Origin: Halorussus gelatinilyticus
Lineage (GTDB): Archaea > Halobacteriota > Halobacteria > Halobacteriales > Haladaptataceae
DNA length: 64,000 nt
Direction of reading: 5' to 3'
NCBI RefSeq assembly: GCF_023238445.1
Contig: NZ_CP096658.1
Span: 1,612,001-1,676,000, forward strand
Position 1 is the stretch's first letter. Every line of letters begins with the position of its first letter. The translations under genes and the position numbers were made by a program. Shown here piece after piece: positions 1 through 8,548 of the stretch. A model generated the notes under the pieces. That model saw only the letters and a program-made list of their open reading frames with translations. It was not told where the DNA came from and did not search any database.

Positions 1-379
1 CACCGCCGGCGTCGTGGAGGACTTGGTCTGCGGGGTCGCCGAGGACCACGAGGTGGTCTTCGTGGAGGGACAGGCCGCGCTCTCACACCGGGCGTACTCG
101 GGCGTGACGCTCTCGTTGCTCCACGGCGCGAACCCCGACGCCGTCGTGCTGGCCCACGACCCCGACCGCGAGACTCGGACCCACTTCGACCGGTTCTCGG
201 TCGGCTCTGCCGCGGCCGAAATCGACCTGATAGAGTCGCTCGCCGACACCGAGGTCGCGGCCGTCTCGACGTGGGGCGACCCCGACGAGAGCGACCTCGG
301 GCGACCCGCGGCGAACGTCTACCACGAGGGCGGCCCGGAGCGACTCTTGGAGGCGGTCAGGGAGGCGACCGACTCGTGA
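1..379 (+). CDS. dgcN: DUF1611 / DgcN-type D-glutamate N-acetyltransferase, C-terminal part
   Basis: Only the C-terminal part is in the window. The reading frame is open from base 2 and the true start lies to the left. The visible residues match the C-terminal NTP-binding-like domain of DUF1611 proteins: a segment around EVVFVEGQAAL, then a Gly-containing turn and the HDPDRE stretch. Family members called DgcN acetylate D-glutamate using acetyl-CoA, working with a DgcA epimerase. The stop TGA overlaps the GTG start of the next gene, a dipeptide epimerase, so the two are probably translationally coupled. The pairing supports the family call. The exact substrate is inferred. Confidence 0.75.
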   Translation, partial: TAGVVEDLVCGVAEDHEVVFVEGQAALSHRAYSGVTLSLLHGANPDAVVLAHDPDRETRTHFDRFSVGSAAAEIDLIESLADTEVAAVSTWGDPDESDLGRPAANVYHEGGPERLLEAVREATDS

Positions 380-1500
380 CCGACGACGCGAGCGTCGGCG
401 ACGCCGGACGCGAGGCGAACGCCGAAATTCCGGTCGCCGAGGTCCGAGCCGACCCGCTGAACCTCGAACTCGACGCGCCCTTCGAAATCGCGCTCGGCAC
501 GCGCCACGAGGCACGGAACCTCCTCGTGGAAGTCGAGACCGAGGCGGGCGTCGTCGGCTACGGCGAGGGGTCGCCCCTGCCGCCCGTGACCGGCGAGACG
601 CAGGGTGCCGCGGTCGAAGTCGCGCGGGCGGCCGCCGACCTGCTCGCGGGCCGGGACCTCGCCGACTACCGCGCCGTCTGTGAGGACCTCCGGGCGGCGT
701 TTCCCGGCGCGAACTCGGCGCTGTTCGCGCTCGAAACCGCGGTGCTGGACGCCTACTGTCGGAGCAGGGGGCTCGCGCTCTCGGAACTGTTCGGCGGGTC
801 GCCCGGTTCCGTCGAGACCGACCTGACGATTCCCATCGTGGCGGCCGAGGAAGCCCGCGAGCGGGCTTCCTCGGCCGCGGGCGACGGCGGCGCGGGATTC
901 TCGCACCTCAAGATCAAGACCGGCGACGAGGTGGAGGCGGCGGTCGAGCGCGTGGCGGCCGCCCGCGAGGGCGCGCCCGACGCCGAACTCAAGGTGGACG
1001 CGAATCAGGGCTGGACGCCCGAGGAGACGCTCCGGTTCCTCCGGCGACTCGGGGAGCGCGGCGTCGAGTTGGCACTGCTCGAACAGCCCGTCCACCGCGA
1101 GGACCTCGCGGGGTTGGCGCGGGTCCGGGACCGCGCGCGAGTCCCGGTCGCGGCCGACGAAGCGGTCTTCTCGCCCGAGGACGCGCTGGCGGTCGTCCGA
1201 GCGGACGCCGCGGACGCGCTGAACGTGAAGTTGGGCAAGTCCGGCCCGATGGCGGCCGCCGACATCGCGGCCATCGCCGAGGCCGCGAATCTGGAGTTGA
1301 TGGTCGGCTGCATGCTCGAAAGCGCGCTCGGCATCCGGGCGAGCGCCCACGTCGTGGCGGGACTCGGATCGTTCGACTACGTGGACCTCGACGGCAACCG
1401 CCTGCTCGCCGAGGACGTGGTGGATTCGGGAGCGAGTTCGGGTCCCGAAATCGAGATTACCGGGCCGGGTCACGGCGTCGTTCCCGAGACCGAGCGATGA
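376..1500 (+). CDS. dgcA: Dipeptide epimerase (enolase superfamily, DgcA/YcjG type)
   Basis: 374 residues from the GTG at 376, chosen because it overlaps the upstream stop (GTGA) and removes an Arg/Gly-rich artefactual N-terminus. The fold is the muconate-lactonizing subgroup of the enolase superfamily. The first catalytic lysine pair is in HLKIK (K179, K181). Metal ligands are D208 (KVDAN), E236 (LLEQP) and D261 (AADEA). The second lysine region is NVKLGK (K285/K288). A DLD motif at 337-339 is the signature that contacts the substrate ammonium group in L-Ala-D/L-Glu epimerases. In DgcN-DgcA systems the homologue epimerises N-acetyl-D-Glu; in E. coli YcjG it acts on murein dipeptides. Which applies here is open. 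Cytoplasmic. Confidence 0.85.
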   Translation: MTDDASVGDAGREANAEIPVAEVRADPLNLELDAPFEIALGTRHEARNLLVEVETEAGVVGYGEGSPLPPVTGETQGAAVEVARAAADLLAGRDLADYRAVCEDLRAAFPGANSALFALETAVLDAYCRSRGLALSELFGGSPGSVETDLTIPIVAAEEARERASSAAGDGGAGFSHLKIKTGDEVEAAVERVAAAREGAPDAELKVDANQGWTPEETLRFLRRLGERGVELALLEQPVHREDLAGLARVRDRARVPVAADEAVFSPEDALAVVRADAADALNVKLGKSGPMAAADIAAIAEAANLELMVGCMLESALGIRASAHVVAGLGSFDYVDLDGNRLLAEDVVDSGASSGPEIEITGPGHGVVPETER

Positions 1501-1530
1501 GGGCTTCGAGTAACGCGAACGGAACACTGA

Positions 1531-1538
1531 TTACTACT
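1531..1538 (+). promoter_or_regulatory. Candidate box A for the Bat-like regulator
   Basis: The sequence TTACTACT lies about 26 nt before the ATG at 1559, the spacing expected for a leaderless haloarchaeal promoter. The match to the TTTAWA consensus is only fair. Confidence 0.35.
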
Positions 1539-1558
1539 GTCCACTGTCACCATTACTC

Positions 1559-2293
1559 ATGAGCGTAACACGCATCTCGGACGCCGACGACGGCGTGTCG
1601 TACAAGCAGGTCGAACTCGACCTCTGGCACCCCAACTGCTGGACGCTGGAAGTGACCGACGACCACCCGAGCACCCACGTCATCGAAAAGTCGCTGTACC
1701 CGACCGACGACCAGATAAAGGGCGACTTCCTGCTCGTCGCGGACGGCGAGACGAGCATCGAGACGTTCGTCGAGGCCATCGACGACCACCGGGTCGTCGG
1801 CGAAGTCGCGGTCCTCAAGCAGTCCGACGAACGCGCTCGCGTCGTCGTCAACTACGAGCGCACGAGCAGCATCGTCCCCGACATCGTGAACTCCGAGTTC
1901 ATGCCGGTCGACCCCGTCCACATCACCGAGGGCACCGAACACTGGACCGTGCTGGTCAGGGCGGACAGACTCGGTGACGTGGTCGAAGCGATGCAGGCGG
2001 AGTACGACGTGGACGTGAGTTCGATTCGGGAGGCCGACTCGAAGGAGAGCGTCGAGTTCGCCGACTTCGTGGACCAGGTCGAGGACCGCCTCTCGGCCCG
2101 CCAGACCGAGAGCCTGCTGAACGCCCGGCGCATCGGCTACTACAACTGGCCCCGCGACGTGTCGGCCGACGCCGTGGCCGACTGTCTGGAGGTGAGCAAG
2201 CCGACCGTCCTCGAACACCTCCGGAAGGGCGAGCAGAAGGTGTTGAACCTCTGTCTGGACGAGTTGGAACGCCGGCAGGGTCGACCGCGATGA
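1559..2293 (+). CDS. Bat-type HTH_10 transcriptional regulator
   Basis: 244-residue regulator of the bacterio-opsin-activator (Bat) family. The C-terminal 60 residues form an HTH_10 domain: ARRIGYYNWPRDVSADAVAD, then CLEVSKPTVLEHLRKGEQKVL as the recognition helix region. The N-terminal 170 residues are the family's sensor-like domain, with WHPNCWTLEV near the start; no ligand can be named. The gene sits between the epimerase (58 nt upstream) and the S9 peptidase, whose ATG overlaps its stop (ATGA), so regulator and peptidase are co-transcribed. A local role controlling the peptide-catabolism genes is inferred from position. Confidence 0.85.
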   Translation: MSVTRISDADDGVSYKQVELDLWHPNCWTLEVTDDHPSTHVIEKSLYPTDDQIKGDFLLVADGETSIETFVEAIDDHRVVGEVAVLKQSDERARVVVNYERTSSIVPDIVNSEFMPVDPVHITEGTEHWTVLVRADRLGDVVEAMQAEYDVDVSSIREADSKESVEFADFVDQVEDRLSARQTESLLNARRIGYYNWPRDVSADAVADCLEVSKPTVLEHLRKGEQKVLNLCLDELERRQGRPR

Positions 2294-4410
2294 GCGGCGA
2301 TGCGGACGCGACGGCCGGGGAATCGCCATCCGACGACGCCGACGAATCGCCACTCGATGCCGAGAAATCGCCACCCGACGACGCCGACCTCGAAATCGCG
2401 GACGTTCTCGACGTGGACTACCCGAGCGCGCCCGAATGGTCGGCCGACGGCGCGTTTCTGGCGACGCTGGTCTACGAGGACGACGGGAACGCCCTCCGAA
2501 TCGTCGCGCCCGGCGAGTCGGCCGCGTCGTCGGACGCGGCCGACTCGTCCGACGCCGGAATCAGTGGCCACGTCACCGGATTCGCGTGGGCACCCGAGAC
2601 CCGACCCACCGAGTTCGTCCTGACCACCGACGCGGGCGAGACCTACCGGGGCGACGCCGCCGACCGGTCGCTCCGACTCGTCGCCCGGTCGCCCGCGGGC
2701 GAGGCCCACCACGAGTGGTCGCCGTCGGGAGACCGACTCGCGTTCTACCGCGACGGGGCGGTCTGCGTCCGCGACGCCGACTCGGGCGCCGAGCGCCGCC
2801 TCGACCTGCCGGGCCACGAGACGTTCCTGCCGAGCGAGCGCATGCTGGCGTGGGACGACGCGGGCGAGCGCCTCGCCTTCTCGTTCACCGACCGCGAGTC
2901 CCGACAGGTCGGCGTCGCGGACGCCGAGTCGGGCGACCTGCTGTGGCGGACCGACGCGCCGGCGTCGTGCGCGAATCCGGCGTGGCTCGCGGACGGCCGG
3001 GTCGTCTTCGAGCGCGTCGTGGCGAGCAGGACCGTCCGGTCGGTGGTCGCCGCCGACCCCGAGACCGGCGCGGAGACCGAACTGGTCCGCGACGAGGACG
3101 AGCGCGGCACCGTCTCGTCGGGCGCGCCGACCGTCTCGCCCGACGGGACCCGACTCGCCGTCGCGCTCCCGCTCGACGGGTGGGAACACGTCTTCGTCCT
3201 CGACTGCGAGACCGGCGAGCGTCGGCAACTGACCGCGGGCGAGTTCGAGGACAAGGGCCTCGCCGGGTCCTCGCCCCGGTGGGTGGACGGCGAGACGCTG
3301 GCGTTCGCGTCGAACCGCCGGAACCTCGGCGAGCGACAGCTCTTCGCGGTCGATGTCGAAACGGAGGCGGTCCGCCCGCTGGTCGAGTCGCGGGGGACGA
3401 ACGTCCACCCGGACCCCTCGCCCGCGGGCGACCGACTGGCGTACGTCCACGCCGACGCCGACGTCTCGCCCGAGGTCAGGGTGCAGTCGCTCGGCTCCGA
3501 CGAACCGCCGACCCGCGTGACGCGCTCGACGGTCGAGGACTGGCCGGTCTCGGCGCTCGCACCCGAAGAAGTCAGTTTCGAGAGCGCGGACGGCCGCGAG
3601 ATTCGGGGCTACCTCTTCGACCCGCGCGAGACCGAGGCGGTCGAGGCGGAAGCGGACGAGGGTGAGGCGGAAACGGGCGACGCGGCGGACCTCCCCGCCG
3701 TGGTCTGGGTTCACGGCGGCCCGATGCGCCAGATGCGCGACGGCTGGCACCCCTCGCGGTCGTACGGTCTCGCCTACGCCTTCCACCAGTACCTCGCCCG
3801 GCGGGGCTACGTCGGCCTGCTGGTCAACTACCGCGGCGGCATCGGCTACGGCCGGGAGTTCCGCCAGTCGCTGACCGAGGGGTACGGCCGCGACGAGATG
3901 GCCGACGTGGTGGCGGGAGCCGAGTTCCTCCGGAAGCGCGAGTTCACGTCGGGGCAGGTCGGCGTCTGGGGGCTGTCGTACGGCGGGTACGCGACGCTCC
4001 AGATTCTGGGCACCCACCCCGAGGCGTTCGACGTGGGCGTCAACCTCGCGGGGCTGGCGGACCTCGAACTCTACGAAGAGTGGGCGACCCAGACGAAGTT
4101 CCCCGCCGTCGAGTCCGCCCAGTCGCTGACTTTCGGCGGGAACCCGTGGGCGGCCGCCGACGAGTGGGCCGCGGCGAGTCCGAAGACCCACTTCGAGAAC
4201 TACGAGGCACCGCTGTACAACTTCCACGGCACGGGCGACTCGTACGTCAACTTCGAGCAGTTGGACGCGGTAATCGAGGGGATGCTCGAACACGGCAACG
4301 AGTACGAAGCCGAGTACTACCCCGGCGAGAACCACGTCTTCGCCGAGCGCGCGACGTGGGAGCGCACCCTCCGGAAAATCGAGTCGGCGTTCGACGAGCA
4401 TCTGAAGTGA
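2290..4410 (+). CDS. S9 family (prolyl oligopeptidase-like) serine peptidase
   Basis: 706-residue cytoplasmic oligopeptidase of the acylaminoacyl-peptidase/S9C type. An acidic N-terminal tail of about 35 residues precedes a seven-bladed beta-propeller (about 40-430), with repeated TolB-like blades such as PEWSADGAFLATLVY and SPSGDRLAFY. An alpha/beta hydrolase domain follows (about 440-706). The catalytic triad is visible: Ser563 in GLSYGG, Asp650 in HGTGDSYVN and His682 in GENHVF. The propeller limits access to short peptides, so the enzyme suits imported oligopeptides. It overlaps the HTH_10 gene by four bases. There is no signal peptide. Confidence 0.92.
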   Translation: MSGDADATAGESPSDDADESPLDAEKSPPDDADLEIADVLDVDYPSAPEWSADGAFLATLVYEDDGNALRIVAPGESAASSDAADSSDAGISGHVTGFAWAPETRPTEFVLTTDAGETYRGDAADRSLRLVARSPAGEAHHEWSPSGDRLAFYRDGAVCVRDADSGAERRLDLPGHETFLPSERMLAWDDAGERLAFSFTDRESRQVGVADAESGDLLWRTDAPASCANPAWLADGRVVFERVVASRTVRSVVAADPETGAETELVRDEDERGTVSSGAPTVSPDGTRLAVALPLDGWEHVFVLDCETGERRQLTAGEFEDKGLAGSSPRWVDGETLAFASNRRNLGERQLFAVDVETEAVRPLVESRGTNVHPDPSPAGDRLAYVHADADVSPEVRVQSLGSDEPPTRVTRSTVEDWPVSALAPEEVSFESADGREIRGYLFDPRETEAVEAEADEGEAETGDAADLPAVVWVHGGPMRQMRDGWHPSRSYGLAYAFHQYLARRGYVGLLVNYRGGIGYGREFRQSLTEGYGRDEMADVVAGAEFLRKREFTSGQVGVWGLSYGGYATLQILGTHPEAFDVGVNLAGLADLELYEEWATQTKFPAVESAQSLTFGGNPWAAADEWAAASPKTHFENYEAPLYNFHGTGDSYVNFEQLDAVIEGMLEHGNEYEAEYYPGENHVFAERATWERTLRKIESAFDEHLK

Positions 4411-4740
4411 CCGGTGGCGCGGCAGACAAACACAGCGCTATTTCCGAGACAGACACAGAATTACTATAGAAATATTTATCGTTATATCGGGTCGGGCAAC
4501 GGCCAATCGACTCCCCGCGAACGCTCGGCCGAGAACCCGCCGTGGGTGGATGAAGGGGCCGCCCGCTCGCGGGCCAACGGCCCGTGGTCGTCTGGCCGAC
4601 CCCTATCCGGAACGACCGAAGGGAGCGGAGGATATGTCGGCCAGCGACCGCGAGCGGGCGGGGGCTTCGGGAGCGTTCTTCATTGCGTCTTCCGCGGTCG
4701 TTTCCAGAAAAACAGCGACTCGAATGTCACAAACTCCGAC
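4411..4740. other. Convergent intergenic region with box A-like AT tract and GC-rich inverted repeats
   Basis: 330 bp between the S9 peptidase and dacB-like genes, which converge here, so no promoter is needed for either. It nevertheless holds an AT-rich tract with a good box A (TTTATC at 4475-4480). Past 4550 comes GC-rich sequence with short inverted repeats (cccg/cggg and gggcc/ggccc pairs) around 4557-4600. I see no convincing protein-coding gene. It could be a repetitive haloarchaeal intergenic element or the 5' part of a noncoding transcript running antisense to the dacB-like 3' end. Confidence 0.4.
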
Positions 4741-6156
4741 TCACTTCAGCAGTCCACGAACGAACTCGTCTTGCCGACGCCGGGCCTCGTCCGCTTCGAC
4801 CGTCAAGCCGCCGTACACGACCGAGAAGAACGCGTCCGGGTCGTCGTCACGGCGAACCACGCCCGAGAGCGCGCACGTCGCCGTCAGGGTCCCGGTCTTG
4901 GCGCGCAGACCGTCCGCGCCGTCCAAACGCGACGACAGGGTGCCCTCGCCCGGCGCGGGGAGCGAGTCGAAGAACGCGTCGGCCCACGGCGCGTCGTCGG
5001 CCCGCGCGAGCAGGCCGACCATCCCCCGCGCGGTGACGAGGTTGTAGCGCGACAGGCCCGACCCGTCGCGGAGGCGGCAGGCCGCCGCGCCGCACTCTTC
5101 GAGGAAGTCGGTGGCTATCGACTCCCACGCCGCCCACGACCCCTCGCCGTCGCACTCGGCGGCGACGGTCCGGGCGAGTTGCTCGGCGACGAAGTTGTCC
5201 GAGGGAACGTTCATCGACCGAAGCAGGTCGGCGACCGGCGCGGACTCGACGGCGCAGGCGAACGCCTCCTCCGCGTGAACGTCGTCCCGGTCGGTCGCGG
5301 TCGAATCGGCCGATTCGACCGCGCGAACCTCGCCTTCGACGCTCACGCCCGCGGATTCGAGCGCGTCCAGCAACGCGAGTCCGAAGTGGCGCTCGGGCCG
5401 GACGACCGGCGCGCGCTCGGTCCGGTCGGCCCCCGGCGGGAGCGCTCCCTCGACGCGAATCGTCCCTTCGTCGGGGTCGGTGACGACCCGCAGGTCGCCG
5501 TTCCCGTCGCTCGCGTCGGCCTCGCCGTCCTCGCTCTCGCCGCCCGCCTCGACCGCACGCAGGTCGGTCTCGACCGCTATCTCGGGCGAGTCGGGGACGA
5601 CCGAGACCCGAAAGTTGCCCGACTCCTCGGGGTCCGAAATCCGAACCTCGACGGCGTTGCCGGCGAGTGCGAGCGCGGAACTCGGCGCGCCGTAGGCGTA
5701 CCGCCGGTCGCCGACGGTCCACCCCGGTCCGTACCGGCCGCCGGAGAAGTGAGTCCCGTCGAGCAGGAGGTCGCCGGCGACCGCGCCGACCTCCGCGGCC
5801 ACCGCGTCGGCGAGCGCGCGCAGGTCCTCACCGTCGAGGTCCGGCGCGCCAGACCCGCGGACGAGGAGGTCGCCCGCGAGTCGGTTGCCCTCCCTCTCGC
5901 CGCGCCCCTCGACGCGCGTCTCGAAGGCGTAGCCGGGTCCCAACGCTTCGAGCGCGAGCGCCGACGTGACGAGTTTCGTGTTCGACGCCGGGGCGAGCGC
6001 CCGGTCGGGGTCGAGGCTGGCGAGGGCCTCGCCGCCACCGTCGTCGCTGGCGAGTCCGTCGCCCGCGGCGACGGACTCGCCGTCCGCTCGCGCCACGGCC
6101 AGCACCCCGACGCTCGCGCCGTCGATGCCCGCGAGCGGCGCGGTCGGGTCGCTCAC
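4741..6156 (-). CDS. dacB: PBP4-like D-Ala-D-Ala carboxypeptidase/endopeptidase (peptidase S13) without signal peptide
   Basis: 471 residues from the GTG at 6156, which overlaps the stop of the upstream ATPase gene (GTGA). All three penicillin-binding motifs are present in order and at PBP4-like spacing: SNTK (S58-K61), SDN (319-321) and KTG (420-422). The region between the first and second motifs carries the long insertion typical of S13 enzymes, including an acidic haloarchaeal stretch near 205-220. Family members remove the terminal D-Ala or cut D-Ala-mDAP bonds. There is no signal peptide or lipobox, so the product should be cytoplasmic, unlike bacterial PBP4. It is the last gene of a dpp transporter operon, which suggests it acts on imported peptides. 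Confidence 0.9.
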   Translation of the reverse strand: MSDPTAPLAGIDGASVGVLAVARADGESVAAGDGLASDDGGGEALASLDPDRALAPASNTKLVTSALALEALGPGYAFETRVEGRGEREGNRLAGDLLVRGSGAPDLDGEDLRALADAVAAEVGAVAGDLLLDGTHFSGGRYGPGWTVGDRRYAYGAPSSALALAGNAVEVRISDPEESGNFRVSVVPDSPEIAVETDLRAVEAGGESEDGEADASDGNGDLRVVTDPDEGTIRVEGALPPGADRTERAPVVRPERHFGLALLDALESAGVSVEGEVRAVESADSTATDRDDVHAEEAFACAVESAPVADLLRSMNVPSDNFVAEQLARTVAAECDGEGSWAAWESIATDFLEECGAAACRLRDGSGLSRYNLVTARGMVGLLARADDAPWADAFFDSLPAPGEGTLSSRLDGADGLRAKTGTLTATCALSGVVRRDDDPDAFFSVVYGGLTVEADEARRRQDEFVRGLLK

Positions 6157-7445
6157 CACTCGAACGCCTCGCTGGCCTCGGCGTCCAAGTGGCACGCCGA
6201 CCGGTGGTTCTCGCCGACGGATTCGAGCGGCGGCACCTTCGACTCGCAGCCCGACTCGTGGGGCGCGAGCGCACCGAGCGCGTCGTTCCAGTCGTCGCGG
6301 GCGACCGCTTCGGCGGCCTCCCGAATCGCGCGCTCGGCGTCCGGCGGAATCTCGCTCAGGCGGTCGAAGTGGGCCGCCACCAACTCGTCGGGCGAGCGGT
6401 CGGCGTCGAGGTCGCCGGTTTCCACGCCGTCGCGGAACGCGGCGAACTCCGCGTAGCTCTCGTCGGTGAACCCCTCCGGGACGATGAAAGCGGGACAGCG
6501 CGTGTGGAACTTACAGCCCGAGGGCGGGTCGGTCGGACTCGGCACGTCGCCCGCCAGTTCGGCGACGACGCCCGCCGTGTCGGGGTTCGGGTTCGGCACC
6601 GCGTCGAGGAGCGAGCGCGTGTAGGGGTGGTGCGGTTCGGTGAACAGGCGCTCGGTCGGCCCGGTCTCCACGAAGTCGCCGACGTACATCACCGACACGC
6701 GGTCGGCCATGTTGCGGATGACGCCGAGGTCGTGGGTGATGAACAGGTACGTCAGGCCGAACTCCTCCTGCAGGTCGTTCATCAGGCTAAGAATCTGGGC
6801 CTGCACGGACATGTCCAGCCCCGAGACCGGTTCGTCGGCGATGACGAGGTCCGGGTTGATGCTGAGCGCCCGCGCGAGGTTGATGCGCTGGCGCTGGCCG
6901 CCCGAGAATTCGTGGGGGTAGCGACCGTAGTAGTCGCCCTCCAGTCCGACCTGTTCGAGCAGTTCGACCGCGCGGTCCTTCCGGTCGGCCTTCGACCACC
7001 CCGCGGCCTCCAGCGGGTCGGCGATGATTTCGCCGACCTTCCGGCGCGGGTTCAGACTGCTCATCGGGTCCTGAAACACCATCTGGACGTTCTCGCGGAA
7101 CCACTGCTCGTCCTCGCTCTCGAAGTCCGTCACGTCCCGGCCGTCGAACCGGATGGTCCCGCCGGTCGGTTCTTCGAGACCGACGACGGTCCGTGCGAGC
7201 GTGGACTTGCCGCACCCCGACTCGCCGACGACGCCCAGCGTCTCACCCGGATAGAGGTCGAAGCTCACGCCGTCCACGGCCTTGACGCTCGAATCGTCGA
7301 AGCGGAACGGGAGGCCGTCGCCCCCGCGGTCGAACTTCACGGAGTTGACGAATCCGGAGTTGACCGGGAAGTGCGTCTTCAGCCCCTCGACGCTCAGGAG
7401 GGGTTGGTCGGCGTCTTCCCGACGGCGCTCGACGGTCGAACTCAT
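6153..7445 (-). CDS. dppF: Dipeptide/oligopeptide ABC transporter ATPase (DppF type)
   Basis: 430-residue nucleotide-binding subunit. Walker A is GESGCGKST, the signature is FSGGQRQR, Walker B is LVIADEP, and the switch His is in FITHD. It ends with the oligopeptide-transporter C-terminal extension that contains the cysteine pair in CKFHTRCP, plus an acidic tail of about 100 residues that is longer than in bacterial DppF. It overlaps the DppD gene by four bases (ATGA) and the dacB-like gene by four bases (GTGA). It energises uptake of peptides through the adjacent permeases on the cytoplasmic face of the membrane. Confidence 0.93.
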   Translation of the reverse strand: MSSTVERRREDADQPLLSVEGLKTHFPVNSGFVNSVKFDRGGDGLPFRFDDSSVKAVDGVSFDLYPGETLGVVGESGCGKSTLARTVVGLEEPTGGTIRFDGRDVTDFESEDEQWFRENVQMVFQDPMSSLNPRRKVGEIIADPLEAAGWSKADRKDRAVELLEQVGLEGDYYGRYPHEFSGGQRQRINLARALSINPDLVIADEPVSGLDMSVQAQILSLMNDLQEEFGLTYLFITHDLGVIRNMADRVSVMYVGDFVETGPTERLFTEPHHPYTRSLLDAVPNPNPDTAGVVAELAGDVPSPTDPPSGCKFHTRCPAFIVPEGFTDESYAEFAAFRDGVETGDLDADRSPDELVAAHFDRLSEIPPDAERAIREAAEAVARDDWNDALGALAPHESGCESKVPPLESVGENHRSACHLDAEASEAFEW

Positions 7446-8548
7446 CGGTCACCTCCGAGTCCGCCGCCACCGGCGTCGCGGTCGTCGGCTCTCGGTCCGC
7501 CGTCCGTCCGGCCCCTTCCGCCGGTTCCACCGCTCCCTCCTCGTCCGCCGCCCGTCTCGTGGAGTCGCGGGTCGGACTTGCTCTCGTCGCCGTAGATCAG
7601 ACAGGCAGCCTCGTGGTCGGGACCCACCTCGTAGTCGGCGGGTTCGACCTCGGCGCAGTCGGCGAACGCGGCCGGACACCGGGTCCGGTAGCGACACCCC
7701 GACGGCGGGTCGATGGCGCTCGGCATCGACCCCTCGATGGGGTCCAACTCGCCGACCTGCCGGTCGGCGGTCACCGTAGAGCGGAGCAGCGCCTGCGTGT
7801 AGGGGTGCTTGGGGTTGCGATACAACTCCTCGTAGGGCGCTTTCTCGGCGACTTCGCCGAGGTACATCACGGCCACCCGGTCGCACACCTCCCGGACGAC
7901 CCCGAGGTCGTGGGTCACGTATATCATGCTCGTGTCGTACTCCGTCTGGATGTCGTTGAACAGGTCGAGAATCTGGGCCTGAATCGTCACGTCGAGCGCC
8001 GTCGTCGGCTCGTCGGCGATTATCAGGTCGGGTTCGCAGGACAGCGCCATGGCGATGATGGCGCGCTGTTGCATCCCGCCCGAGAACTCGTGGGGGTACT
8101 GGTCGGCGCGCTCGGCCGGGTCGGGGATGCCCACGTCGTCCAGCAGTTCGACCGTGCGGTCCCACGCCTCCTCGTCGGTCACGTCGTGGTGGTGTTCGAT
8201 GATTTCGGAAATCTGGCTCCCGACCGTGAAGACGGGGTTTAGCGCCGACATCGGGTCTTGGAAGATGAACGAGATCTCCTTTCCCCGGACCTCGTTCCGG
8301 AGTTCGGTCTCCGAATAGTCGAGCAGCTCCTCGCCCTTGAACCGAATCGACCCGTCTACGATGTGGCCGGGCGGCCGAACTAATCCGAGGAGACTCTGGA
8401 CCGCGACGGACTTGCCCGCGCCGCTCTCGCCGACCAGTCCGAGCGTCTCGCCCCGCTCGATTTCGAAGCTGATGCCGTCTACCGCCTGCACGATGCCCTC
8501 CTCGGTGTAGAAGTACGTCGTGAGGTCTTCGACTTCTAGTAGGGCCAT
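7442..8548 (-). CDS. dppD: Dipeptide/oligopeptide ABC transporter ATPase (DppD type)
   Basis: 368-residue ATPase partner of the preceding DppF-type subunit. Walker A is GESGAGKS, the signature is FSGGMQQR, Walker B is LIIADEP, and the switch His is in YVTHD. The C-terminal oligopeptide domain has Cys residues in GCRYRTRCP and further on. The last 40 residues are a Gly/Arg/Asp-rich low-complexity tail. The start overlaps the stop of the permease gene by one base (TGATG), and the end overlaps dppF, so the operon is tightly coupled. Confidence 0.92.
   Translation of the reverse strand: MALLEVEDLTTYFYTEEGIVQAVDGISFEIERGETLGLVGESGAGKSVAVQSLLGLVRPPGHIVDGSIRFKGEELLDYSETELRNEVRGKEISFIFQDPMSALNPVFTVGSQISEIIEHHHDVTDEEAWDRTVELLDDVGIPDPAERADQYPHEFSGGMQQRAIIAMALSCEPDLIIADEPTTALDVTIQAQILDLFNDIQTEYDTSMIYVTHDLGVVREVCDRVAVMYLGEVAEKAPYEELYRNPKHPYTQALLRSTVTADRQVGELDPIEGSMPSAIDPPSGCRYRTRCPAAFADCAEVEPADYEVGPDHEAACLIYGDESKSDPRLHETGGGRGGSGGTGGRGRTDGGPRADDRDAGGGGLGGDR

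Noticed and set aside
2140-4401. 753-codon minus-strand frame opposite the S9 peptidase
   Set aside because: Arg/Val/Gly-rich composition with no domain, fully antisense to a gene with an intact catalytic triad. Long shadow frames are normal at this GC content.
4414-6456. 680-codon plus-strand frame across the dacB-like gene
   Set aside because: Composition typical of an antisense frame; the S13 motifs on the minus strand show which strand is coding.
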